Both the position numbers and the translations under genes were made by a program. The notes beneath the pieces were generated by a model that did no database searches, had not been told where the DNA came from, and saw only the letters and a program-made list of their open reading frames with translations. Positions 20,281 through 33,690 of a DNA stretch of 64,000 nucleotides are shown piece after piece. The stretch's first letter is position 1, and the number at the start of each line of letters is the position of its first letter. The stretch is taken from NCBI RefSeq assembly GCF_018143015.1, contig NC_054743.1, forward strand, positions 36,025,243-36,089,242, in the 5' to 3' direction. The DNA is from Lytechinus variegatus. Lineage: Eukaryota; Echinodermata; Echinoidea; Temnopleuroida; Toxopneustidae.

Positions 20281-23200
20281 GTTTTTCCTTATTACTAGTG
20301 TCTTTCCCCTTAATTGCCAGGGGGGGGGGGTAGCTGAGATGTGAACATGGTGGATGGGGAGGGGTTAGTTGAGATGGGCAAATGATTGTTTGATAGTTTG
20401 ATTGCTTTCCTTTACATGTACTTTAGGAAGAATCAAAAGAATAACAAAAGGACAAAGGGGGATAACTGACAATTTCTAGATTTCCACTCTTTATTTATTT
20501 TCAGGAATATTTCATGGACAATTGCCTTTCAAATGTGAAATAATCACGTTAAGAAAGGGAAAACTTTTAAAGAGAAAAGTTTCGAGCTGCTTTTTTCAAA
20601 AATGAAATTTTTTAGATTCCCCATCCAAAAGAGCAGGCAATCCTCAACACATCAACATTTTTTCTGTATATTTTGTAATGAGCGGACATTTTTTTTCCTC
20701 AGGGCTGATGGGTGTCATTACAAAAAAATAATTTTCAAACTCTTAACTTGTTTTAAGAGCCCGTGGTAATGTGTTTACATCAACTTATCTATCAAATCAT
20801 TTAGGCCTACATTTTTTATTTGAATAATCAAAATTGTATAGAGCAATTTATTTTGTTACATATCACCCCAATAAAGACATTAATATAGACCCAATGGACC
20901 CCCCCCAAAAAAAAAAGGAAATGAAGAGTATCATGCATATGACATAATTTCACATCACTGTCTCTTTCCTTTTCTTTGGGCATGCACAAAATATATCAAA
21001 GACACCAATTTTCTAATACAATGATAAGTCATGATCGTACACAACAAAAGGACAAACACAGAATTTCAAGTTTTTATATCAAATGTGCAAATCATGAAAT
21101 CTCACATCCGTGGTTTATTAAAAATAACAAACAAACAAAAAGAACAATTTGGGCATCCGAGTACAAAGTATTGAAATAATAAAATCATACAAAGAATATA
21201 TTGCACAACCATTATTTTAATACATTATTTAATCATACATGCTACAGGCATGTTGTCTTGCTATAGGCAGGGATTGTTATTGGATACATGGTGGAATAGA
21301 GAATTGTGGGGGCGGGACAGTTGGCATGGTACAACTTGTATCCCCCCCAAAAAAAAAACTTCCACAGACCATTCCACAGAGAGTACACTTGAATAGAGTC
21401 CCACTTGTGTATGCAGCAAAAGGTCAATTACAAGGCAGTATACTTGCCTTCGTCGGGGGGGGGGGGGGGGGGTTGAGGACAGCATCATAAAAATGTCCAG
21501 GAAATGTGTGGACTGCCCCGTATACTTATCAATAATACACCATGGTAATGATTATGCAAGGTACCAATGCATGGCAAAGTAAATACTATAATACTAGTAA
21601 TAATACCATAATGGTAAAAAACCTTTTATGCGAATGGGCCCAAGTGTGCATTGGTTTTAAAGTACGTGTATAGCAAGTCATACCTAACTTTTTGTGAAAA
21701 AGTCACCATGAGGTTTCGATTACAAATTATTTTGACAAGTTACCCCCCCCCCCCACCAAAAAAAATATAAAATGACTACGCAGCACCATGTGTTTGACAA
21801 TAAACACCCCAACTCATATTGTTATCAATAACAGGTGGAATAGGTTGGGTAATCATCAATAAAAATGCAGTGTGCAAAAATGCAATGCATCTGATTCTCT
21901 GTGTAGGGGTGGGATTGGGCTTATACTCACACAAAAAATATAAACATGATTATAAATAATTAAGCAAAACTACTAAACATGTAAGATGGAAGTTGTGACC
22001 AATAATACTTAAAACCTGTTGTACCTTAAAGATTACACAAAAAACTGAAGAAGAAAAATTGTGAGAGCACAACATAATTCAGGTCAGAAAGAGAGAAGTA
22101 GAATTTACTAATCATTATTTCAATATAGCACTGAATGACCAAAACATCACAAACAAAAGTGTAAGTCATGAAATTTCAGCACAATTATTAGATTAATATT
22201 GGCACTTCAGCACGGCACTACACAGTATTCAGATTTAAAGATTTGTCAAATGCCTAGGACACTATACAACCTGAATACTTGTGTAACCTTGATTCACAAA
22301 ATTCAACACATAACTGGACCATGAATTAAAGTTTGTAACACTGTTTATAAAGAGGATGTGCTTTTATTGTTCCAATGTTCAGGGCAGTCAAACAACCTTC
22401 ATTGAAATTTACCTGAAGTTATAGTCCACCTTTTGTCACCCCTGCCTTTTTGTACCTCAAAGGTCAATAGGTGCCACGCACGTAAAACATTCCCCATAGA
22501 CTTGTGTGTTAAAATGGCACTTTTGAAAAATTCATAAAAAATAAATGTGAAATTAGAGGGTGGAATGTTTACTACCATTGGATAGGATATATATCTGGCA
22601 TTCCATATCTGACCAGGAAAGGGTAGCGTAGCCAGCTCATTTTAAAAATAAATTGCCATTTATGAAGATAACTATGAATGGATCAAATTTATCGACTCAA
22701 ACAGTAAAATAGCCCTAATTAGTCCGCCAGTCAAAAAAATAGTTCCAAGTCACTTTTTTATCTTCTCAATTTGGTCGAAGGAAGTTCAGTAGTTACCATT
22801 TCTAGAATCAGTGTTAGATTTTGAATCATATTCATACAGTTTTGTCAATCAGCAACATCAAATTGAAAAAAATTTGAATGGGTTGGGTCGAACGAATATC
22901 TTGAGCCCTCCTGATGTAATTAGGCTCATGGCACCTATAGAAACCTTTGATAGACTGCACCAGGATATAATTCCTCCTTCTCTTCCAACCTACTGGGTTT
23001 GTAAACCATTAACCTCTGGCTTTACAATATGATTCTTGTCAAAGGCCTCAGTGTATTCTAAATTAGTGAAAACCAAAACCATTCTATCAAAACTTTGTTT
23101 ATACCAAATGTGTTATGTTTACATTACCATGCTATTTCAGTTATTTCATAACTTGTTAGAATTGTGCCAACTATTCTTAGAGATTGGAGCCACCAACATG

Positions 23201-23960
23201 CAGCTATCAAGCTATCCATATATCGACCACAGTTTATTTATATAAACCCAATTTCAGAATATGGTCATGAAATTTAACATATATAGCTCAAATTTATGGT
23301 CATTAACTTGTATCGCTAATTGGTTGTCTTTCAAAATCAGTAAACTAAATGTCGAAAAATCTGGAAACTTTGATGGTATTTACAAGAAGTTGACTTTCCA
23401 GTAGTGATATTACATAGCCTGGAATGTACTTGGTAAAAGAACAAGCTTTATTTCCAGGGCCAGGTGCTAATCACTGGTCCTAAAAAATAAGTAGAAACAC
23501 ACAAAAGTTCCACATGCATTGTGCAATATAAGTTTCAGCATCAATAATTGAAAGACATATTGTACACAACTTTGTATGGGTTAAAGCATCTAAAACTAAA
23601 TGACATTATTTATACAGCCCGGGGCTGGTACCTGGGACCTCTTAATAAGTTCTGATATACATACAACTGGGTGACAAGAACTTCCATGAAAATGTGACAA
23701 AATTATAACATGGTTGTTCTGTACATATAATCTGCTAGATTTCAAATATAATACTGTAAATACAGGAAATACAAAAAATACTGATGATAAAATCAATCAA
23801 ATTGGAAATAAATGTAAAATATTACAAAACATGACAGAGCCATACAACTATAATCAAAAAGCACAACAACAATCACGATTGCACAAGTATAATTTTTATT
23901 TAACACAGCACTGAACTTTGTCTTGTACATGAAGAATACATGCAAATGATCGGGGGAATC
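20281..23960. other. Intergenic, no gene recognised
   Basis: AT-rich sequence with several G or C homopolymer runs (for example 18 G near 21,460 and 11 C near 21,744). No coding exon, SINE or complete inverted-repeat element was recognised. Confidence 0.5.
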
Positions 23961-24431
23961 GGGGGGGGGGGGGGGGGCACTCACCTATATTGGTGGTACA
24001 GGGATGTGCCGCTTTGATGACCCCCTTTTTCAGATGTAATTTTTAATTCTCTAGATACTCCGAATGACAAAAGTTCAGTTCGGATGCCACCCAGCCCCTC
24101 TCGCAAGACCCCTGTTACAAAACATCTAGGTTTCCCAGCTCGACAGAAATTGTCCAGCACAAGCAGAGCAATGCGAGATGCTTGTATGGCTTCGCGACTC
24201 CTTACATAATTACTAGTAGCTGCTCTATGCATGGCTAGAGCATGCACAGTGCTATGGTGTAACGTATTTGCATTGCCGCGATCCTGTTCCGTAGACCATT
24301 TTTCACACCGCTCGGTTTTTAGTTCCCAAGACCCCGTATTTTACCTTTTCAGTCAGTTCCTTAAACCCCCATTTCAGAGTTTCGAGAGGCACACCCCACA
24401 TCAAAAAATAATTTGAGTGCCCCCCCCCCCC
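23961..24431. mobile_element. Inverted-repeat element with poly-G/gcactca ends
   Basis: The left end is a run of G followed by gcactca; the right end is tgagtgc followed by a run of C. About 470 bases lie between, without an open frame of note. The ends are low-complexity, so the exact borders are uncertain. Confidence 0.6.
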
Positions 24432-24889
24432 GGTGGAATTAAGGACTCGTCTTCCCTTCACTTATCCTCACAATGCAGACAATGGGGAATGCAAGGAAAG
24501 CCAATGTGAAAGTCACTTAAGCTGCAGTTCTGAATTTGGTTAACAGGAAGGGGGAGGGGAGGCGGAGAATACAGGTGCCCCCTGCAAAAAATAACTATTT
24601 TTTTCTCTCTCTCTCTTTCACTTGTCAAATTTTTCTGTAGACTAAATGCCCTTAATCTTTAGGTGACTACCTTTTTTATTTTGGAGGGGGGGGGGAGAGG
24701 GGAATTGTCAAATATTTGGGACAAATAGCACCCCCTTCAAAGAAATCCTGGATTCACACCAGGTTTAGGTGGTAGCTTCCATGGCAAAATGCCTCTGCAA
24801 CATCCAATAAAAATCATGATGTCCATGTTACTTACCATAATCATACAAAATGTATTCATTGTTATAATAATAATCATACATGAAGAAGC

Positions 24890-25145
24890 TGGATTTATAA
24901 AATGCTTTTGCCTGAGGATACAATGCACTGCTATTATTACCCCGGCTTTCGCTCGAGCTACCATCACCGGCACTCAGTGCATGCAAGGAAATAATCCTGC
25001 CGGGTCCCATTCACCTCACCTGGGTTGAGTGCAGCACATTGTGGATAAATTCTTGCTGAAGGAAAACACGCCATGGCTAGGATTCGAACCTATGACCCTC
25101 TGTAGGGCACGAGTCAGAACCACTAGTAGACCATGGTGTGCCCAC
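24890..25145 (-). mobile_element. tRNA-derived SINE, second family
   Basis: In the minus sense it has a B-box-like ggttcgaatcctagcc and the same body as at 11,195 (tttatccacaatgtgctgca, gaatgggacccggcagg), ending in ggggtaataatagc. Confidence 0.8.
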
Positions 25146-27486
25146 ATTGTACGACAGGGCCAATGTCTGAAAACAGGTCTGATTTTTTATTTTTTACATT
25201 TGAATGGAAGGACAATTATCCAAGCTTACTGTACATGTCAACCTTTGAAATTTTGCAAATTTAACTATATGATATAAATATACAATCAAACCATCTCCTA
25301 TCATTTAAAGACATAAAATATGTATTGAAATATGATATTAAACAGACATCATTTCATATCTATGTCAAATTATGCATTTTAAGGGGTATATTCCTTCTTG
25401 TCAAAGTACTGCACAGTATTGTCAACATTTCAAACAAGCAATATATATTACAAATTCATCACATTTCATAGTAAAAACACACACATACATAAAAATAAGT
25501 ATGAAAGATCACTAAAATTTACAACATGTCGATCAATAACATTTCATACCTACTTCACAAAAAAAAATTGCCATTTTACAGCATGCATTGGTGTGCTTGC
25601 TATAATATATATACAGAGTGTACATGGCTGTCCAAATAATTTATTGCACCTTAATAATCAGAACCTGTTAGCCACCTACAAGGGGAAAGCTGCAATACAT
25701 TCCAGGAAAGTGTACCACATTTCATTTCCAACATCCCTATGATTTTTTTTATCAGAAGTATGGTGCAATATAAAAGCTTTGGTCTGTCATCATCATCATC
25801 ACAGCATCACCCTTCTCCTCCTCGTCATCATCATTGAGCAGAAATATCAGTGAAAATGATCAAGAATATCTGAAAAAAATCCTGGGTAAGAGTTATATGT
25901 TTTGATCCAACACACTTGCCAGCATCTTTCCCAAACGTTAGGGAATATGACTTTATCAAGTCAAATTTTCTATAGGATTACATCTGAAAATATAACTAAT
26001 GCAATAATCTAATGAGATCATATACATGTGTACATGTATGTCATATGAATGACACAATATACTGTACAAGGACTTCGTCACATGTGACATCACAAATTAA
26101 AACCCTATATTTTTTTGTCAAAAAATCCATGGGTACTCTTTCTTTATTTTTGTTTCCATTTTCTCTTTTTCAAAACCTGATATCAATTGGACGACTTACC
26201 CTTCGTGTTACCTGTATTTGAATTGCAGCACCTTCATTGATTTAACAATATTGCATGAAGACTTTTTTTTAAAATCTGAATTAGGTAGTATGTGTATTTT
26301 AAAGTCTTTGAATAGACAAGATTTCTCTTTCAATCTTGTACATGAACATACATGTATCAGGGGGCTGTTTCACAAAGATTTAAGTATGACTTAGAGTCGC
26401 ACTTAAATGCCTAGTTGCGTGCAGTATAAAAGGCATGACAGCATTGGTCAGATCATGCCAAGAGGACGCGCACTACTGCGTATTGATCAATAAGATCGCA
26501 CGTTGCATATCATGTACGCGCCGACATTTAAGTGCGACCTAAGTCATACTTAAATCTTTGTGAAACACCCCCCTGGTCTTGTTGGTACTTTACTGGTTGC
26601 AATAGGCAATCGTTATTTATTCTGCATGCAAAAAAAATAAATTTTCGCATCGACTGTCCGTGTGTCAAGAATCACAAGCAGATACAGGTATAAACACTAT
26701 TCAGAAATGCCGCTTTCTCGTCACAAGGGGGATTATTTCACAAACATAATTTAGTACTTCAGACTTTGATTTTTGCAATTTTAAGCCTTGACCTTCTCCC
26801 CTGCCATGGTGGATGGCTGCTGCCAATGCTTGTTTACTTCTGTTGATTCTAGTAGACACTCCAAATCCACCATTTCAATTCATTGAAATAAATGCATTAA
26901 CGCTACTATGCTATTAATCTGCATTCTAAACACTCAGTGTATTTTTGCCTTTAATTTCTTCTGATCTCAGATTACATAAAACGGGATAACCGAGTAGGTT
27001 GATCTACGTGAAAAATGCTATTCAAAAGGTATTCCTGTTAAATGAAGCAGCATAGACTGATGGGCATGGCAAGGTGCATTCAAACTATTCTTAATGCAAT
27101 CAGGTAAATAACCACTACGGAACTGTAAACAGATAAGCTGCAGAATTAATATTTCAGCTCACAGAAAATCCTACAATAACATGAAAAATATGAGGTGGGC
27201 TGCTTTAAAAATCATACATATCAATCATGGTTTACAGGTCTACACCGTCAAGTGATGGTACTATGCACCTACTTGTGTGGAAAGAGCATCCCTAGCCTCT
27301 TGGATCAAATAGAACCTTATATTTTTTTAGAATGATCCGGGGTCCATTGCCGCGAGAATGCTTTCAAACACACACACACAAAATCACAAATGTCTTGAAT
27401 ACCTGCTCTAATTGGTTGAAAATCAATGCATTTGATTTTAGGAGTTACATTGCAGTGCTTTGCATTCTTTATTGCTATGTGACCCT
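25146..27486. other. Intergenic, no gene recognised
   Basis: Apart from the MITE at 26,360-26,573 and a short (CAT)n run near 25,790, I see no exon or repeat family here. Confidence 0.5.
26360..26573. mobile_element. 214-base MITE with ~45-base inverted repeats
   Basis: The ends gggggctgtttcacaaagat and atctttgtgaaacaccccc continue inward through a mirrored taagtatgactta and gtcgcacttaaat. The long arms predict a strong hairpin. Confidence 0.92.
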
Positions 27487-28268
27487 TTAATTTACCCCTT
27501 GATAAAAAGACTGGGGGGGGGGCTGATTCAGCCCCCCCCCTCAACATTTTTCGCGATAAATCTGCCGCGCAAATTTTTTTGACCGCGTCGCTCGCTGACT
27601 TTTTACTTTCATGTCTCGCGCAACTTTTGAGACCAAAATTGTGACCCCCGGGTACGCGGTTCGGAAATTACGCAACATTTCGTAAGTGCATGCAGACCCA
27701 AAATTACTCAAAAACGTGAATTTGTGTACAAATCCAATGCAAATAGTGTTTTTAGCCAAAATTCATAAATGTATCATTATTTTTCCTTTTACTGCTTAAA
27801 ATCAATTAATTTTATCTTTTTTATGGTCAAAATGAAGTTCCTGACAATTTCCATTGAAAAAACAATAAAAAACAAAAAGTCGAAAAACAAAGAAATACAT
27901 AAGAAATTTAGAAAACAATAGAATACATAAGAAAATAAATGTGATGTTGAAATTTTTTTAAAATAAATTTGATCAGGTGCCTATCTAGAGTATGTGAAAC
28001 AAAAATTAGCATTTCAGGGGCATTATTTTATTAATTAGAGCAAACTTATGATTTTACGCATAAATTAGCATAATTAATGAGACATGAGATTTTTGCAGAA
28101 TTTGATGTTATAGTTTTGTAGATAATGCCATGGGTAACGCGTGTGCCAATTTTCGCCGCGATCGCGCGATCGACGGCCGAGATCATAAGGAGGGGCTGAA
28201 TCAGCCCCCCCAGTCTTCTTAGGCGTCGAAATAGCCCAGTCTATTTCGTGTTAATTTACCCCTTGATA
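27487..28268. mobile_element. Insertion flanked by an 18-base exact direct repeat
   Basis: The word ttaatttaccccttgata occurs at 27,487-27,504 and 28,251-28,268. Just inside, aagactggggggg..ctgattcagcccc is inverted at both ends, although the right end has ~25 further bases before the direct repeat. The interior has a CpG-rich start and end and an A/T-rich middle. It lies just 3' of MANEA. No open frame of note. Confidence 0.85.
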
Positions 28269-28460
28269 ACAAGCTGTCTCCAGAACTGGACGGGGAAGAG
28301 CAAGCTTTATAAAATAGGAGGGAAGATTCTCAAAACTAAGAGGCCTGCATATGTTCTGTACAGATTATTTATCATCTGAATAAACTCCATCGACATTACT
28401 TTCTGATTTGAATTCTTACTCTTGTTGAGACAAACCGTATTAGAACTTGAGATATTACCA

Positions 28461-29156
28461 TCAGCCTTTTCCTTTGAAAGTCTTAGACCACTTCTGTGTC
28501 AGCAAAAGATATTTATTTGGACCATCTGGACCGTAATCCAGATAAGTAAAGTTTGTCAACTTCTTCGGTACAGCTCTTTCTATCTGTGTCCCTTCGTGCC
28601 ACTCATTAAAGGAAGTCACAGAGATGATGTCTGGTTTGACTTTTGTCGCAGCTTGCAAGGACCTTTCATAGTAGTCGCCATTAGCACGATGTTTTGTATT
28701 CATGTCATTCCACGGTCTAATCTGCGTGTCCACGTATCCCGGTCCGACACTCGGAACAAACAGAAGGTTGCGCTTTTGTGCAAAGTCTGCGAGAAGTTTC
28801 CAGTTCTTCCAGCGGGAACCATACGTGAAACCGCTACTTGCGAAATAGGTGTAGAAGCCATCAAATAAACTTTCCAGGATGTCGGACCGATGCTGCGCGT
28901 CCAGGTACAAACCAAGGAAAATGCCATCGTATATAGTGTTTCTCACACTCAGTTCGTCATTGATGCCGAATAGCCGCGCCCAGCTCGAAGAACTGGTATG
29001 ATACGAGTCGTATACGTAGAACATCGGTAAATGTCGACCTTTAAACTTGTAGCGATAGAAAGCTGGGTGGGACCCATAGTTATCGATGATGTACCTGACA
29101 TCATCACGAAATGTGACCTCTGATCGACCTTTGTATGGTTCACTGTGAAAGGTTAT
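28461..29156 (-). CDS. MANEA: MANEA exon 3 (last coding exon)
   Basis: 696 bases from ITFHSEPYKGRSEVTFRDDV to a TGA stop after KTFKGKG. It contains most of the catalytic barrel and the SFNEWHEG active-site motif. The acceptor is attacag. Confidence 0.96.
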   Translation of the reverse strand: MTFHSEPYKGRSEVTFRDDVRYIIDNYGSHPAFYRYKFKGRHLPMFYVYDSYHTSSSSWARLFGINDELSVRNTIYDGIFLGLYLDAQHRSDILESLFDGFYTYFASSGFTYGSRWKNWKLLADFAQKRNLLFVPSVGPGYVDTQIRPWNDMNTKHRANGDYYERSLQAATKVKPDIISVTSFNEWHEGTQIERAVPKKLTNFTYLDYGPDGPNKYLLLTQKWSKTFKGKG

Positions 29157-31211
29157 CTGTAATAATAAAATGGATATGAAATAATCAAATATCAGCTATA
29201 CCTAAAATACAGTAAAGAAAATACTCATGTGCCATGTGATAAGAGTTTTCAATAAAAAAAATACAAAAGATATAAAATTACTAGTAATACGAAAACTACC
29301 CCAGGAATGTAAACTACTCTCAAAGAAACTTCATCAGCATGAATTTAGTGCTGTCCCTTTTTACTTTGAACACTGTTAAACAGGAAAACATTACCCAAAT
29401 AATATGATTCATAATTAATGGATTCTGGTATTCCACCATGACCAACTTGGGTCTAGCTTAAAGGTATGAAATGAAAATCAATTTTCATAATTTATAGAAA
29501 TAGAGCAAATTATATATGCTTTCCAGCAATCAAGACATTTTTGGGGCATGCTCATTGAATTCAAAATAATTATAAACAAGGGATTCCTTCTTTGTTTTAT
29601 TTTTAGAGAGACCTTGTTCACACACAGGTACATATCAAAGAGACCATGGAGGCATATACAATTGATTCCTTAAATCGCAAACACTGAAACGACAAACCAA
29701 AACATTACTATCATTTTTATCTTTTAATTCAAATATTTTTTTTCCTGGGGATTACCCCCCGTAAGCATTCCTTCAAAGATGACAAAAATAGGGTTAAGAA
29801 CATACGCACCTTGATCCCATATTTGTGAGCTATGTTGAGATAAGTAGGCATCATATCATCAATAGGCTTCCCTTGGTCATCTGCTAGGCCTGCTGGGTAC
29901 CACGACATCGATATCACCCCTATAACATTGAAAGGAAATGTCAGGAAGGAAAGTTGCCTTAATGAATTGTAAAACAAACACAATTTCATACTTCATTTTT
30001 TTTGTCTTTTTTTATTTAAATCAAATTTTGTTGGTGTGGAATTCCCCTTTCAATAAATTGCAATTTTGAATCGTAGCTATTAAACACTGTACAGTAAATG
30101 TAGTTCTTTCATGGGTGTATCATATGAAGTAAGGTATCTGTTTATAATTACTGCTTCTAGGTAAATCTAACTTTTGAAGGTTTCCATGGCGAAGAAGAAT
30201 AGTGAAGTAGGTTTCACGGGACATTATTCATCTTTCTTGGGCAAGTGTTTCAGGACCAACACCTGCCCCAAAAAGATACATGGTGTACAGAGAAACCTAC
30301 TACACTATCTAGATAAATCCTTTTCTACTATATTGCTGTCTGAAAGTTAAAACATTGAAAATTCCATAATTTTGTTTCAATCTCCTCTGACAATAGATTT
30401 TCACTGAACTTTCATTAAGATATATCTATGATGATTAAAAGAAACTTGAACTTGAATGGACTTCCGCTTTGAGACTGACAAGTACAGGTGTACAGAATCA
30501 AGACTGACACTTTAACTTACCTATGCCTGCTAATCTTAACTGCTTCATGTGGTCTTCAATGACAGCAGGGTCCCTGGAACTATAGGGCCCTAGCTGGGGA
30601 TAGAAGTTGGCTCCAATCTCCCCGGGAGGTTTCCAACTGCCAGAGGGCCACTTCTTCGCCTCGTCCTTGTTCCAGTGTGGGAGGAGCGGGTGATTCCAGT
30701 GGAGGTACATGCCGTCAAACCCCGGGGTGCCATACCACGGGTAATAGAATGCATGAAGGTTGTAGTTTGGTGGGGGCCACGTTGCAGGATCATCCCAGGC
30801 TAAATTCTGCTCCTGGTTTATGGCCGAGATCTTGGCATCCGTCCTGTTGGCTGTATTTTCCTTCTTAGCTAATGTCTCAAGTAGTTTGACAGCCTCGCCA
30901 GATCTGTGCGTTTTGTTCCTGCCTTTGGCAACAACCTCATGAATCTGTAAGATCTTACTCTTCTCCTGCGGAGACTGTTCTTTGTCAGAATGACCCTTCA
31001 GGCGCCCTCTGGCATTGTAATCATGACTTTCGTCTCTTTGAAGGGCGCCCTCTTTCTTGACATATTGCACTACATTCCGGGCAGCCTCTATCTCCCCGTC
31101 AGAATCCACCGTCATGAGGTTGGAAATCGCCATGAAGCAGCCTCCGAGGAAAGTGATGACAATGATTGCACTGACAACCCTGCATACCTTCCGATTCCTA
31201 CAGAGAGCCAT
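28461..31211 (-). CDS. MANEA: MANEA glycoprotein endo-alpha-1,2-mannosidase, complete
   Basis: MANEA is a GH99 Golgi enzyme that cleaves the internal alpha-1,2 bond of glucosylated high-mannose N-glycans, releasing Glc1-3Man. Three coding exons (30,521-31,211; 29,810-29,919; 28,461-29,156) join in phase to 498 residues, against ~460 in human; the extra length is in the stem. The start MALCRNRKVCRVV is followed by one membrane anchor (about residues 11-32), giving a type II Golgi protein, then a charged stem to about residue 145. The catalytic domain begins NLHAFYYPWYGTPGFDG, with the family motifs SSRDP, SWYPAG, PMFYVYDSY, FDGFYTYFA and PSVGPGY. The catalytic SFNEWHEGTQIE is intact with both acidic residues. 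No sign of decay. Confidence 0.96.
29810..29919 (-). CDS. MANEA: MANEA exon 2
   Basis: 110 bases encode GVISMSWYPAGLADDQGKPI and DDMMPTYLNIAHKYGIK. The acceptor is ttatag, the donor gtgcgt, and it ends in phase 0. It matches human LALSWYPPD..HKYNLK. Confidence 0.95.
30201..30306. other. Long imperfect hairpin in MANEA intron 1
   Basis: Two ~49-base arms (30,201-30,250 and 30,258-30,306) are inverted copies at roughly 80 percent identity, separated by a 7-base loop caggacc. It would be transcribed within the MANEA pre-mRNA. It may be a degenerate MITE or a small-RNA precursor. Confidence 0.7.
30521..31211 (-). CDS. MANEA: MANEA exon 1
   Basis: 691 bases code for the cytoplasmic tail, anchor, stem and the start of the GH99 domain, up to HMKQLRLAGI and one base of Gly. 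The donor is ATAG|gtaagt. The start is the only Met that places a basic tail directly before the hydrophobic anchor. Confidence 0.95.
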
Positions 31212-32632
31212 GATTCCCTATTGCCTCAATGTACAAACACTCTGGACACAAACATAGGCTTTGGCTAAATTGGCTGTAATTCCCAGGAACTTTCAGATAT
31301 CTTTCCAATTAAAGCTGATGCTAATGACTTCAAGGAATTTTGTAACCTGTTGCCATTTGTAGCTGGATGGTTGCTGTACACAGCATGCCGGATTTACAGA
31401 TTTCAGCAGTCTAGTTGGGTATGGCATGTCAGGAATGACAGTTCTCTTGTTAGAAATGAATTGTATCTCCTTTGTGCTTTGAGGTAAAGTAACAAGAATC
31501 CTGAAGTTAAGAAATATAAAAAAATAATAATCAGGATTAATCAATCTATTATTGTAATAGTCGCTTTCTGAGCTGCATTGGATTATTTTGCTATAAATGC
31601 ATAGCTATTTTTTTTAGCTTTGCATAATATATACCTATATATATATTTAACAAGCTTAATTGGACCAAACACCTCTTTTAATTCAGTCATTGCTGCTCTA
31701 TATATATCAAATTTCATGTTTTTTTTATTATTGTTAAGAAGGAGAATAATTCTTTCAGGTCATGTGTTTGGATCTATTTGAAGATTTTGCAACGAAGGTG
31801 AAACTTTTAATCTAAAGCATGGTACAAGATCATTACTTTCACCTGACAAAAGTTATTTTTACACTTAATTTTTTGTTTGAGCCAAAATGATTTTAGACCA
31901 TGATAAAGCTGAATATGTATGCTTTAAAATGGTACAAGTTTCAAAATGAGAATAGGTGTAACTGCGGGTCACACCTTTCATTGGCCAAGGACATTTAGCA
32001 GCTTCAAAACAAGAATACTGCACTCTGATTGGTCAAAGAGACTATACACACCTCCCAAAATTCCAACAGTTTTCATACTGGGGCCCCTCCAAGGTCACAC
32101 TCCCTATTTGGTAATCTCTTCCAATTATGCACGCCTTATACTCCTAAATTTTAGAAATATCTTCTTGTACCTTGGTGGGAAAAGTGTGATCTATTCTTAA
32201 CCCAATAAAAAGGTGCCGCATATCAAGAGTGACATTGTGAGGAAGTACAGAGGTTCAGCTTTGTGGTGATATAGATATCATTGAGCCTCAAAGTAAAAAG
32301 TTTTGCAAATTTTGCTAAAGAAAACAGAGGGAAAAATTTCAGTTTTGAGACACATTTTCAGGCCTGAAATTCACTAATTTATCAAAATATCTTATACAAA
32401 ATAAATGACCAATATGAAAGAGAAACATTTACTCCATCCAATAGTGCAATGATATTTAATTTAACTTGAGGACAAAGTAGCTTCAATTCTTAAAAGAGAA
32501 TTTTAAGATACACAATATTTCCCACAGAGGAGGATTCAGCCACATGCACAAGAGGATTTGGATGAATCTCGCCAATTTGAATAAGGATCTGTGGTCTGAC
32601 TGATAGAGTCTAGACCACTTATTAAAGTTAGA
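31212..32632. other. 5' flank of MANEA
   Basis: AT-rich, no exon recognised. The CCAAT pair is the only regulatory candidate seen. Confidence 0.5.
31979..32034 (-). promoter_or_regulatory. Two CCAAT boxes upstream of MANEA
   Basis: In the minus sense, gaccaatcagag (32,023-32,034) is a full NF-Y consensus and ggccaatgaaa lies ~45 bases downstream. Both point toward MANEA, about 770-820 bases upstream of its start codon. A promoter role, with a 5' UTR intron or long leader, is inferred. Confidence 0.4.
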
Positions 32633-32822
32633 TTTAATAATATAGGATTTGTATAGCGCACATATCCACCTTGCTAGGTGCTCAAGGCGCTCCTATATTA
32701 CCCCGGCTAAGCTAGTCTACCGATTCTGGTGCGCACAGCTTTTTGAGGAATTACTTCCTGCCGGTACACATTTACCTCACCTGGGTCGAGTGCAGCACAG
32801 TGTGGATAAATTTCTTGCTGAT
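32633..32822 (-). mobile_element. 5'-truncated SINE, second family
   Basis: In the minus sense it starts inside the body (cagcaagaaatttatccaca) and runs to the tail with tatagcgc/tataaatcc words. The tRNA head is missing, a typical 5' truncation. Confidence 0.8.
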
Positions 32823-33690
32823 TAAGTTTAACTTTAGATCTAGTTTGTGTACATGTATGTCACTGTGAGGTGCAGCAAATATGGGTGACTGTCTCCCATG
32901 GAGATAACCTACAATATCAGAAACTTTTGTAAAGAATTTCGCATTTTGGCGTATCCAATTTCAGAGACACGACTTCTCCAGTTTGGCAGACCAAATTTCC
33001 TTTTTTACATTTGCTGCAAAAGCATTACCTTGGCAGCAAATGGAAATGTGATTAGCAGATTCCTCATGAAAAATTAGCTGTTTTCAACATCTAGTCGACA
33101 TCAAGAATTCAAGGTCTACTTTTTGTTTTCATAAATGATTTTTATTGCCATCCATGCACACACAGAACAAATATGTAAAAAAATTATGTTATTGTTAGTG
33201 TCGTTTCTGTTGTCCTTTGAGTTTTGTAAAGGTAGGCTAAAGCTAAAACAGAGAGTCGCTGCCATAGGCTTTCATTCTCTCCCATTAAAAACTGCACACA
33301 AAATGGCGAAATACTGACGCTAGCGGTCAACGTAGGCCAATTTGCCTGCAGCAGCTTTCCTGTTTTGGCCGCATGTTCGCCGAATTTGGTCATTAACTTC
33401 GGTCCATTATTAAAATCACAGCAAATTTTTATATAGACTGAAGTTTAGCCACTAAAATCATGCAATCATGAACGGGTGAGCTTCTGCCAGGGTTGGAATC
33501 AATTGCTGTCTTCAATTACAATTACAATCATGCAATTGAAGAAATGTTCCATTACCTTTCAATCGAATAACACTTTTTTTGTTTACATTAACAATTTTGT
33601 CGATTACAAATATGATTTCAACTACATGTAATTTCTAGAAAAATCATAAATCAAACCAATTTTTAATCTGTACATAGTAGACCTAGACCT
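32823..33690. other. Intergenic, no gene recognised
   Basis: AT-rich unique-looking sequence, including a run of caattacaattacaat words near 33,515. No exon or element was recognised. Confidence 0.5.
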
